Positions 50,773 through 58,303 of a DNA stretch of 64,000 nucleotides are shown here, piece after piece. Numbering within the stretch: the first letter of the stretch is position 1; every line of letters starts with the position of its first letter. The DNA lies in the NCBI GenBank assembly GCA_011365025.1, contig RDOF01000016.1, positions 1 through 64,000 on the forward strand, written 5' to 3'. The notes under the pieces were generated by a model. It was not told the DNA's origin and made no database searches. It was given only the letters and a program-made list of their open reading frames with translations. The translations under genes and the position numbers were made by a program. This stretch comes from Candidatus Thorarchaeota archaeon (GTDB lineage: Archaea > Asgardarchaeota > Thorarchaeia > Thorarchaeales > Thorarchaeaceae).

Positions 50773-51171
50773 TTGCCCGGAACTGACAAAGACAAAGATG
50801 ATTTCCAGTTCTTCCCTATTTTGAGGGGTGAATCCGTTGGGGTTAGTGGAGAATTCACCGGTTATGTGTACATAGTGAGTTCTCCTGAGAATCTCAAGAC
50901 GGAATGGACTTCAAACCAAATTGCAGTCTTGTGTAAGGACCTAGAAGGATTCTTCCTTGAACATCCTGGTGAAGTGGACAATTTACTGGGAAGCGTGGGC
51001 GCCGTGCTCTCAGAGTTTGATGAACCAATTGGCGTCCTCTCAGCATCAGCGTATGAAAGTGAAAGTATTTGCTTGGTGAAGGTTCGTGATGCTGTTCGCG
51101 TTCTGGAGAATGAAATGCACATTCGTATTGTTGCCACTGAGAGTCAGGGTGACGTATTCTTTATTGACTAG
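50773..51171 (+). CDS. Degenerate PEP-utilising enzyme swivel-domain protein
   Basis: Protein of 132 aa that looks like the phosphohistidine swivelling domain of PEP synthase or pyruvate phosphate dikinase, but alone. The segments VGVSGEFTGYVYIVSSPENL, WTSNQIAVLCKDLEGFF, and VGAVLSEFDEPIG line up with the usual G-x-x-x-G-x-V, DPDW and GGLTSHAA regions, and the C-terminus ends with GDVFFID, like VDG-x-x-G. The catalytic His of the TSHAA motif is absent, so it cannot carry phosphate in the usual way. The TTG start at 50773 is preceded by GAGGTG. Possible role: a regulatory or structural relative of PEP enzymes. This call is a fold-level guess. Confidence 0.45.
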   Translation: MPGTDKDKDDFQFFPILRGESVGVSGEFTGYVYIVSSPENLKTEWTSNQIAVLCKDLEGFFLEHPGEVDNLLGSVGAVLSEFDEPIGVLSASAYESESICLVKVRDAVRVLENEMHIRIVATESQGDVFFID

Positions 51172-51266
51172 CAGAAACCTTGGCCATAAAAGAATCAAAT
51201 GGGAACCACTGAATCCATTTCTATTGACAGGGATTAGCAAAGTGGGAGGTTCGTGACCTGAGCACT

Positions 51267-52289
51267 GTGAATAAGTCAGATGCAGACTATTACATCCTGG
51301 ACCTCAGCAGAGTGCGAGTTTTTCAGGCTGTTTTACTTATATGTTCAGTGTCTGGTTTCTTTCTCTACGCTCTCTTCCTCAACTACTTGTGCGCCTATGG
51401 CATTGAACCCATATCTGTCCTCCCCCTTGTGTCAATACAGATTGGTGTTGGAGTTGTCGTTACAAGATTATTTCAAGTCTGGGGGGCTTCTTCTGCCCTG
51501 AAAGTAGCTCTTGTTGATGCCAATAGACTCCCTGCCTCGTGGATTCCTACAACTGTTGGCGTCACGCTCGCATCGTTGAACAAGATGTTCGACCAGTTAA
51601 TCGCCAGAGTAAGTGACAACCGACCTGAGGCTGACGATGTTACCGATTTTGCTTGGTTTGGAATCATTGTCTGGGCTGTTGTGTCCTCAGCGGCAAAGGC
51701 ATTATTCAATTACAGTTCTCTTGTTTGTATATCGGCTGCCGGTGTCTTGGCCATTTGTTCCATTATTTGCTATTACAATGGATATCGAAGCAGGGCCGGA
51801 ACTGATTTTGATGAGGACTTGGAGCATTTGCGATATTACTTGGTAAGAAGACTCTCCGAAATCGATTCGCGTTTTTCAGCGAAGCATCAGAGCTTCCAAG
51901 TACATCTGCTTGGCGACAGAAATCGAGTGACTCTTTCCGATGTTGGCATTTCTCTTGAGCCGTCCGGGAAGAGGAATCGCCGGGTTACATATTGGATTGG
52001 GCTGTCAAGCAATAGACCCGAGGCAATCGATGTCACGGCACCAGATGAAACGGATATCAATATAGAAGCGATTCTGAGAAAGATTCCTGTCCTTCAAAAC
52101 CCTGCATGGATACTCAAGAAGCTGTCTTCGGGATTATACCAGATAGCAAATGATACCGATGTCATTTCCATTTCCGAACCAAGTTCCTATGTACCTAGGG
52201 CAACAAAGCCAATCCTTGGTGTAGAGGACATTGTGTCATCAATGAAAATGATATGCATAGAAATCGGAATCTTATCCGTGTCGAATTAG
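51267..52289 (+). CDS. Membrane protein with C-terminal soluble domain, unknown function
   Basis: Protein of 340 aa. It has four probable helices in two pairs (about 19-44 and 49-70; 128-147 and 150-170), with a short amphipathic loop between the pairs, and then a soluble domain of about 150 residues (DFDEDLEHLRYYLVRRLSEI, RRVTYWIGLSSNRP, VPRATKPILGVEDIV). I recognise no family. The soluble part has strands and helices but no catalytic motif. The start is GTG at 51267. It lies alone between the swivel-like gene and another unknown gene on the same strand; all three might be a loose group. Confidence 0.55.
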   Translation: MNKSDADYYILDLSRVRVFQAVLLICSVSGFFLYALFLNYLCAYGIEPISVLPLVSIQIGVGVVVTRLFQVWGASSALKVALVDANRLPASWIPTTVGVTLASLNKMFDQLIARVSDNRPEADDVTDFAWFGIIVWAVVSSAAKALFNYSSLVCISAAGVLAICSIICYYNGYRSRAGTDFDEDLEHLRYYLVRRLSEIDSRFSAKHQSFQVHLLGDRNRVTLSDVGISLEPSGKRNRRVTYWIGLSSNRPEAIDVTAPDETDINIEAILRKIPVLQNPAWILKKLSSGLYQIANDTDVISISEPSSYVPRATKPILGVEDIVSSMKMICIEIGILSVSN

Positions 52290-52380
52290 GGTTCCCTGCA
52301 ATCATTAGGATTCATAAGCTTGTTTGAGAATTGCCTGTAGCGACTGATAGCATATAATTGTGGTTCGCTTCTGCAATGAC

Positions 52381-52390
52381 AATTAAATCC
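52381..52390 (+). promoter_or_regulatory. TATA box for the 437-aa unknown gene
   Basis: AATTAAATCC is centred about 25 bp from the ATG at 52410, as expected for a leaderless mRNA. Confidence 0.5.
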
Positions 52391-52409
52391 TGAGCGATGT
52401 GTCCAATCC

Positions 52410-53723
52410 ATGAAAGTGAAACTGAAAATCGAGTCGCAGTGGCTTGAATTGGAACGCAGAAGCATGTCAAAATTGCAGGAGGACTACGAGGCATGGGAAA
52501 AGGATACATTGGAGAAGGCAAAGCAAGCAAGAGACCTTCGGGACCTACGGGAAATCTTCTACAAACTGGGAGAGGGGTGGGAATGGGACCAAACCGCAGG
52601 AGCATGGCTTGCTCAAGGCTCTCCTCTCGATGCTGTTGGCTTTGTTCTACGAATGCCTGGTCTGAATCCAAGAAAAGTGCGTTTCACAGTATATACGGTG
52701 CTAGCGTACAGTAAAGGATTCACTCAGAAGTTCGACCACCTGGGTGACAAAGAACGTGTAATTATCGAGGTTGATCAGGTGTCAGGCAATATTTTGGGCT
52801 GGTCAACAGCTGGTCATGGATCAATGGACCTATTCCCGGTGGACCTAAGTCAGTTTTCTGATTTTAGCGAAGTCCTGAAGACTTGCTATCTTGTTGCTCA
52901 GCCCGGGGATCACGCATTAAGGTTGGATAATCCTGCCGTTAAAGGATTTCTTCCTAGGCTTGCTGCAAGTCTCTGGACAATCGCTGGGGGCGGTCTTTCA
53001 TTTACATCAAAGGATATCGAAGTTCTGGGCATTGCAGAAATTGAGGAGGCTCTGGATTTTCGGTTTTCAGCTTACGCCAAAGCCGTTGTCAATCTAGAGC
53101 GACTTTGGAAGGAGCTCGCCGGTGGTCCGCTGGCCAAGGCAAAGGAGGTAGTAGTTGACAAAATCCCAAATCATATAGAGAACAAGAACAAACGCCTTCT
53201 CAGGAAAGTGGAAGGCCTACTCTATTGCCTTTGGTTTGTGCCTCCTGCAAAGCAGTTGCGCCATGCGAGGAAAGTACTTGATGAGTTCGATTCGGATCCC
53301 ACACCAACCGAGTTTCAGCGTACGCTAATCCCCCATCTTTCGGAGTTGGTTAATAGCCTCACTGAAATCATTGAAAGGGCGAAGTACCTTAAATGGAAAA
53401 GCGTGATTGAGCAGAAGGAGTACAGTGACAGTGATTTCTTCAAAGACCTTAACATAACTCCATTTGCGAAGGAAGCCCTAGCTGCGGCCTTGGATGATAT
53501 TCTTCGCGAACATGCTCTGTCACATATCGGATATCCGGAAAAAGCGACTGCAAGAGCAAAGATTACTAGAACCCTAATTGGAGTCTTTATTCTGCCGTAT
53601 CGTTTGATAATGTCATTCAAGGAATGGCTTAAGTCTAAGGTAACGCGAATTGCTGGCTGGAAGCAGGTGCCCAAGTTGGCTGATTCGTCCAATCAAGAAA
53701 TAGATGCTAACGAGGAAGAATAA
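52410..53723 (+). CDS. Large soluble protein of unknown function
   Basis: Hydrophilic protein of 437 aa; I do not recognise the family. The N-terminal 60 residues form a charged helical segment (ELERRSMSKLQEDYEAWEKD). Residues of about 60-170 look like an alpha/beta domain (GFVLRMPGLNPRKVRFTVY, VIIEVDQVSGNILGW). The rest is mostly helical, with basic patches (HIENKNKRLLRKVEG, KEWLKSKVTRIAGW). There is no signal peptide or clear membrane helix, although FIFILPYR-like hydrophobic bits occur near residue 390. Its 3' end overlaps that of the convergent HAD gene by 17 bp. Near-leaderless ATG from a TATA box. Confidence 0.6.
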   Translation: MKVKLKIESQWLELERRSMSKLQEDYEAWEKDTLEKAKQARDLRDLREIFYKLGEGWEWDQTAGAWLAQGSPLDAVGFVLRMPGLNPRKVRFTVYTVLAYSKGFTQKFDHLGDKERVIIEVDQVSGNILGWSTAGHGSMDLFPVDLSQFSDFSEVLKTCYLVAQPGDHALRLDNPAVKGFLPRLAASLWTIAGGGLSFTSKDIEVLGIAEIEEALDFRFSAYAKAVVNLERLWKELAGGPLAKAKEVVVDKIPNHIENKNKRLLRKVEGLLYCLWFVPPAKQLRHARKVLDEFDSDPTPTEFQRTLIPHLSELVNSLTEIIERAKYLKWKSVIEQKEYSDSDFFKDLNITPFAKEALAAALDDILREHALSHIGYPEKATARAKITRTLIGVFILPYRLIMSFKEWLKSKVTRIAGWKQVPKLADSSNQEIDANEEE

Positions 53724-54465
53724 TCGGTTCCTTTGGCCCCATAAAGACATCAAGAAGTTCCAATGGACTCCCCATCACCAATGTTCCGTTGGGAGCTTTT
53801 TTGGCCTCCCCCGGATTTGCCCAAGTTAGAAGTACGGGTAGCATTTCCGCCCTCATTGCAGCTTCAATATCCGCATTCACATAGTTGCCAACAAACGCAA
53901 TACGCCGTGGGTTGATACCTATTTCATCAGCAGCTTGCAGCAAGGTGAAGGGGCTTGGTTTCGAATAGCCTACAACACCGGTCCATCTCACAGTAGCAAA
54001 AAGTGCATCAATATTCTCCCTTTCTAGGAGTGGCCTAGGGTTATGCGTCCGCCGCGTGCAAATGCCCAAGACATAGCCTCTCCGATTCATTTCAACCAGT
54101 GTATCTCTGGATTCTGGTGTCAGGTACTCCCAGTCTGACTGCCCTGTCGCATGCATCCATTCCTTCTCTATCTCCAGTATGAGGTCATCATCCAAATCGG
54201 AAAAGCCCAATTCCTCGTATACTATGCGATCTGGTTCAAGCCAATGTTCTGGGCGTGAGCCATGTTCTAAATCTACATTGTGCGTGAGTTGGTATTCCTT
54301 GAACCATTCATCCGATTTTGAGAATGCGGCCTGCAACGCGGCATTGCTGGCGGACCGGATATCGATGCCATGCGCCGTTGCAACTTGACGAAATAGGTCT
54401 ATCGGAGTAATCTTGGTGCCTGTTAGTGTATGGTGTAAATCGAAGAGAATCGCCTGAATGTGCAT
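53707..54465 (-). CDS. HAD-superfamily hydrolase with altered motif I
   Basis: Protein of 252 aa with the HAD fold and a helical cap. Motif I is ILFDLHHTLTG: the second Asp of D-x-D is replaced by His. Motif II is GICTRRTH, motif III has a Lys in GYSKPSPF, and motif IV is FVGNYVNADIEAA, where Asn replaces the usual Asp of GD. Mg2+ ligands are thus weakened and the enzyme may be inactive, use another acid, or bind rather than hydrolyse. The last 17 bp overlap the end of the convergent 437-aa gene. ATG at 54465 begins MHIQAILFDL, close to the family start. Confidence 0.8.
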   Translation of the reverse strand: MHIQAILFDLHHTLTGTKITPIDLFRQVATAHGIDIRSASNAALQAAFSKSDEWFKEYQLTHNVDLEHGSRPEHWLEPDRIVYEELGFSDLDDDLILEIEKEWMHATGQSDWEYLTPESRDTLVEMNRRGYVLGICTRRTHNPRPLLERENIDALFATVRWTGVVGYSKPSPFTLLQAADEIGINPRRIAFVGNYVNADIEAAMRAEMLPVLLTWANPGEAKKAPNGTLVMGSPLELLDVFMGPKEPIILPR

Positions 54466-54573
54466 GTTTGGAGCCGAGCTCTTTTTCTCTTAGATAGATT
54501 GTGGTGCCATCATTTGATAGGTGCAAGGCGAAGTCCTTATAGCACTGACTTGAAATTGAAGGTTGAATCGGTT

Positions 54574-55707
54574 ATGAAGAGGCTAGGAATAATAGGAAAT
54601 GGTGTCGCTGCGACAACAGCGATACGTGAACTTCGAAGTATCGATGACGGCGTCAAGATTGAGGTATTCTCCGACGAGCGGCATGCCTATTATCCCCGAC
54701 CAAAACTCATCGACTACATTGGCGGGGATATATCTGAGGAAGGGGTTATTCGGTATAACAAAGACTGGTATGAAAGCCAAGATATTGATCTTCATTTGTC
54801 TACGCCGGTATCTCATATCGATTCTGGAATCCGTTCTCTGAAGACCCCTGAGGGACCCACATCTGGCTTCGATTCATTACTCATAGCGACTGGGTGTACA
54901 CCATTTGTACCCCCCTTTTCCGGTGTCAATAAGAAGAATGTCCACGTTCTTCGAACTTTGGACGACGCGATTGAAATCAAAGAGGCAGTGCGAGGTGCCA
55001 GTAGAGAGATCATTGTTGGAGGGGGTATTCTCGGTATTGAGCTAGCTGCAGCTATAAAGAAATCTGGCGGTGATCCCATTGTCATCACAAATATTGACCG
55101 ATTGCTGCCTATCCAGCTTGATGGAGGCGCAAGTGAGATTCTGATACGCCGGCTCGATAGTCTGGGAATTGGAACACTGCTAGGATTCTCTTGTACTGGA
55201 ATAGTGGGTGAGGAGTCCGCACAGGGTGTGGTATCAGGTGCGGGTGACTCAATCGAAGGAGACCTCATAGTGATTGCTACCGGTGTTCGTTCAAACGTCG
55301 AAATCGCTAGGAATTCGCCAAGAATATACGCTGCAGGGGACGTGGCGGAATGGAATGATATGTGGTACGGAATCATCCCATGGGCGCTTAGTACTGCGCG
55401 AATTGCTGCACGCAATATGATAGAACATGGCAGTGCAGTCTTTGAAGGTATGACCCCCGCCAGTACGCTGCAGGTCGCAGGAGTAGACCTGACATCGATT
55501 GGTACGGTCCATGTGGAGTCTCCCGATTTCGAACAGGTTGTATCTGTCAATCGTGAAGCTGGTACCTACTTCAAGGCAGTGATCAAGGATGGCATTGTCA
55601 TTGGGGGAATAGCCTTTGGCGATAGAAAGGTCGCAATGAAACTGAGGAGCTTAATTTCCAGTAAGTCTAATGTCAGCGGCATGCGAGAAACAATCTTCGA
55701 AAGCTAG
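54574..55707 (+). CDS. NAD(P)/FAD-dependent pyridine nucleotide-disulfide oxidoreductase
   Basis: Flavoprotein of 377 aa from ATG 54574; the frame before it is not credible because it overlaps the HAD gene. FAD binding: RLGIIGNGVAATTAIREL at the start. NAD binding: EIIVGGGILGIELAAAI. The FAD O-loop: IYAAGDVAEWND. The layout is that of rubredoxin reductase/NirB-type oxidoreductases. No redox-active Cys pair (CxxxxC) is present, so it is not a disulfide reductase but probably transfers electrons from NAD(P)H to a rubredoxin, ferredoxin or nitrite reductase-like partner that is not adjacent. A TATA-like CTTATAG near 54535 gives a short leader. Confidence 0.85.
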   Translation: MKRLGIIGNGVAATTAIRELRSIDDGVKIEVFSDERHAYYPRPKLIDYIGGDISEEGVIRYNKDWYESQDIDLHLSTPVSHIDSGIRSLKTPEGPTSGFDSLLIATGCTPFVPPFSGVNKKNVHVLRTLDDAIEIKEAVRGASREIIVGGGILGIELAAAIKKSGGDPIVITNIDRLLPIQLDGGASEILIRRLDSLGIGTLLGFSCTGIVGEESAQGVVSGAGDSIEGDLIVIATGVRSNVEIARNSPRIYAAGDVAEWNDMWYGIIPWALSTARIAARNMIEHGSAVFEGMTPASTLQVAGVDLTSIGTVHVESPDFEQVVSVNREAGTYFKAVIKDGIVIGGIAFGDRKVAMKLRSLISSKSNVSGMRETIFES

Positions 55708-55715
55708 GGGTCTGT

Positions 55716-57005
55716 CTACTCGCTAATCTCCACTACGGGCTGCCTGCCCTTGCCTTGCGGTATCAGGGAAACGACTGTGTTGGCTGCTTCCTTCAATTCC
55801 TCCATATGCGTTACAACAATCACTTGGTCCACAATGTCAAGTCCTGCAACTGCGTCAGGGAGCCATCTTCTTCTCTCGGCATCCAGGCCAGCTCCAGGCT
55901 CATCCAAGATAATTAGTCCTGGGGGCGGCCCTGAAATGGAGTGCTTTTGCAGTGCTGCATTAACGGCCACACGAAGGGAGAAATTTACACATACATCCTC
56001 GCCTCCAGAAGCAGCCTGCAGTGCGACTTTATTCCCTCTTAAGTCATAGAGTGAAACATCGTATCCATCATCAATGATGAAATCGCTGTACCTGTCGCCA
56101 AATATCCTAAGGAAGATAGACCTTGCCTCTTCTCGTACATGCGGTCGTAACTGCTCCTCAGCAATTTCCGGTATTGAAGCGAGAAGTGACCGAAGCCGAG
56201 ATGCAATCTCCGTAGTGCTCTCAAGCTCCTCTTTCCTTTCAGCGAAGTCAGGCGAAGTCAATCTTAATTGAACTGCTTTTCGTGATGATTTTACTTTCTC
56301 GAGAAGTAGCTTTAGTGGGTCCAAGATAGATTGGTCTTCTATATGCACCTTAACCAATTCGAGCGCCTGCAGAGACCTTTCAATCTCCTCCTCTGAAGGA
56401 AGTGTGGCCCGAACCTCTTCGAGGCGATCCTTAGAATCACTAATCCCACCAATTTCCTTCTTAATCTGCCTCAGCTCTGATTGGACTCTGGCGTTCTTCT
56501 TTCCATATACGCCCAGCCCCATCATGTCATAGAGGTTCTCCCTGCGGTCTTTTGGAGAAAGACGCGACAGTAGATCAATCTCACCTTGCCTCACATATGT
56601 CAGCGCAGCAAATGCGTTCCTGTCCATCCCCAGCAGTGATATAATCTCTGAATCTACACGGTTTGGCCCACTTTCAAAAGGGTCCCTCTCCCCAGCAAGA
56701 TACAGATCTGCACCAGTCTTCTTTGGATGAATGGTTCTTTCTACCTTGTATTCTCTTCGATTTACTGGGGCTTTGAAAGTGAGTTCTACCTTCGCCTTCT
56801 TCTGTCCATGTCTAATGAGATCCTCAACCTGTTTGATGGTTTTCTCCTTTCTGGTGACCTGCTTGAAAAGCGCAAACTCGATGGCCTCCAGTATTGTCGT
56901 TTTCCCTGATCCATTTGGTCCCACTATGGCAGTGGTTCCGGTAGCGAATTTGAACTGCTGGTCCTTAAACAGCTTGAAGTCCTGAAGAGCAAGGCTTGTT
57001 ATCAT
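55716..57005 (-). CDS. Compact Rad50/SMC-like ATPase without zinc hook
   Basis: ABC-type DNA-repair ATPase of only 429 aa; archaeal Rad50 is about 880. Walker A is VGPNGSGKTTIL, the Q-loop is YVRQGEIDLL, the signature is AASGGEDVCVNFS, Walker B is LIILDEPGAGLDAE, and the H-loop is VTHMEEL. A coiled coil of about 110 residues (roughly 175-290) joins the two lobes, and no CxxC zinc hook exists (the only Cys is in the signature). ATG 57005 overlaps the Mre11-like stop by ATGA, so the pair is co-translated. A RecN/SbcC relative cannot be ruled out, but the Mre11 partner favours a mini Rad50. The longer start at 57038 would run into the upstream gene. Confidence 0.85.
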   Translation of the reverse strand: MITSLALQDFKLFKDQQFKFATGTTAIVGPNGSGKTTILEAIEFALFKQVTRKEKTIKQVEDLIRHGQKKAKVELTFKAPVNRREYKVERTIHPKKTGADLYLAGERDPFESGPNRVDSEIISLLGMDRNAFAALTYVRQGEIDLLSRLSPKDRRENLYDMMGLGVYGKKNARVQSELRQIKKEIGGISDSKDRLEEVRATLPSEEEIERSLQALELVKVHIEDQSILDPLKLLLEKVKSSRKAVQLRLTSPDFAERKEELESTTEIASRLRSLLASIPEIAEEQLRPHVREEARSIFLRIFGDRYSDFIIDDGYDVSLYDLRGNKVALQAASGGEDVCVNFSLRVAVNAALQKHSISGPPPGLIILDEPGAGLDAERRRWLPDAVAGLDIVDQVIVVTHMEELKEAANTVVSLIPQGKGRQPVVEISE

Positions 57006-58081
57006 GCTGGTTCTCCTCCGGTTAGTTTCCGAAGGCACTCGATCATTTCATCAGTGTCTTCTGCTCCAGTCTGTTCCATGTAGTCCATCAGTGACTTCTC
57101 TACATCAAGTGGCTCTGAAAGCGTCACTCTCCTTGGACCCAGTGAATTCCATTTGGGCTCTAGATGGAAGAGGAGCGGGTTGAGCAGCTTCTCTCCAAAC
57201 TGAAGAATGCCGGAGCGATTGATTCTATTCTCTGTTTCAGAATCAATTATACCATCCACTTCCATGATGACGATAGGCTTGTTCTTCTTCGGAGAAAGGG
57301 ACTGGATTCTGTTTCGCATTGATTCTTCAGCTTCTTCTGCACCCATTCCCGTAATGTTGAGCCCAGTTATGTACTTGAACTCGCGGACGTCATTGAGAGA
57401 TTCTGTCTGGTATTCATTTCCAGCACTTGACACATCTATTACAATGAGCTTCTTTTTGCCGCCCTGTTCTCTTCTCCAATCAACTATGCAAGTTGACCCG
57501 GGCCTTCCCATTGCCAATTCTTCGTCTAACCAGAAATTGTGGGCATGGCCAAATCCCACGTAATCAAAGAATGACGGGATTTGATCACGCGGAGCTGGGA
57601 TATCATGCGCGAAGAGTAGGGTTGTATTTGCGCCGGGCGCAATATCCCCAATTATCTTCATTAGGTGCGATGGCCTTGTCCAAGAAATCAGATGAAGGTC
57701 AACTTTTTCTCCATCAAAGGACTCGGTTACTTTCGCATAAGTGTTGGTACTGGTTGAGGTAACGAATCCTGCGTTCTCAAGTGCCATGACTGGACTTTGA
57801 GCGCGTCTATATCCGTACGGCAGATCGTGATTTCCTTGTAGCACAATGGAATATACCCGGTCCTTCAGGTTTCTGAAGAGTTCCAGTACGAAATTTGCAT
57901 CATCCCATGAAGGGTAGGGACTATCAAACAGATCCCCCGTGTGCACGAGAATGTCCGGAGAATGCCTTAAGGCCATGTCAACAGCCTTCCTCAGACATTT
58001 TCTAGCATCTTCCCTCCTCTCTATAAGCTGGAACAACGAGCATCCTAGGTGGGAATCAGAGATATGGGCTATTCTCACCAA
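57002..58081 (-). CDS. Mre11-like nuclease
   Basis: Metallophosphoesterase nuclease of 359 aa. The blocks are ISDSHLG (Asp8, His10), GDLFD, LQGNHD, FAHDI and GFGHAH, followed by a C-terminal domain with a capping beta region (HLEPKWNSLGPRRV) and a helical, acidic tail (DTDEMIECLRKLTGG) that would bind the ATPase. It lies directly upstream of, and overlaps by 4 bp, a hookless Rad50-like ATPase. Mre11 trims and opens DNA ends in repair; this copy could be specialised. Start ATG at 58081 (MVRIAHISDSHLG) fits the usual N-terminus. Confidence 0.88.
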   Translation of the reverse strand: MVRIAHISDSHLGCSLFQLIERREDARKCLRKAVDMALRHSPDILVHTGDLFDSPYPSWDDANFVLELFRNLKDRVYSIVLQGNHDLPYGYRRAQSPVMALENAGFVTSTSTNTYAKVTESFDGEKVDLHLISWTRPSHLMKIIGDIAPGANTTLLFAHDIPAPRDQIPSFFDYVGFGHAHNFWLDEELAMGRPGSTCIVDWRREQGGKKKLIVIDVSSAGNEYQTESLNDVREFKYITGLNITGMGAEEAEESMRNRIQSLSPKKNKPIVIMEVDGIIDSETENRINRSGILQFGEKLLNPLLFHLEPKWNSLGPRRVTLSEPLDVEKSLMDYMEQTGAEDTDEMIECLRKLTGGEPA

Positions 58082-58303
58082 AATGAATCAATCCTCCAGT
58101 TAATCTGGGACACCCTCATGGGTTGGGTATTGCCTATCGGTTATTTGAATCATCTTGTTTCTTGAATGAAGTGCAGCAATCCGGAATCATCCTAGCCAAG
58201 CTCCCAAGCAAAGAATGAAACTAGATGATTGGCTATCCGGCCTGAAGGAAGAGGAAGAACCGACGAAACCCAGAAGCTCCGCCGGTGATATTCCTTGGGT
58301 TAT

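Noticed and set aside
54813..55550. Antisense open frame opposite the FAD oxidoreductase
   Set aside because: The plus-strand gene has clear nucleotide-binding motifs; the antisense translation is low-complexity in Ser, Pro and Ile.
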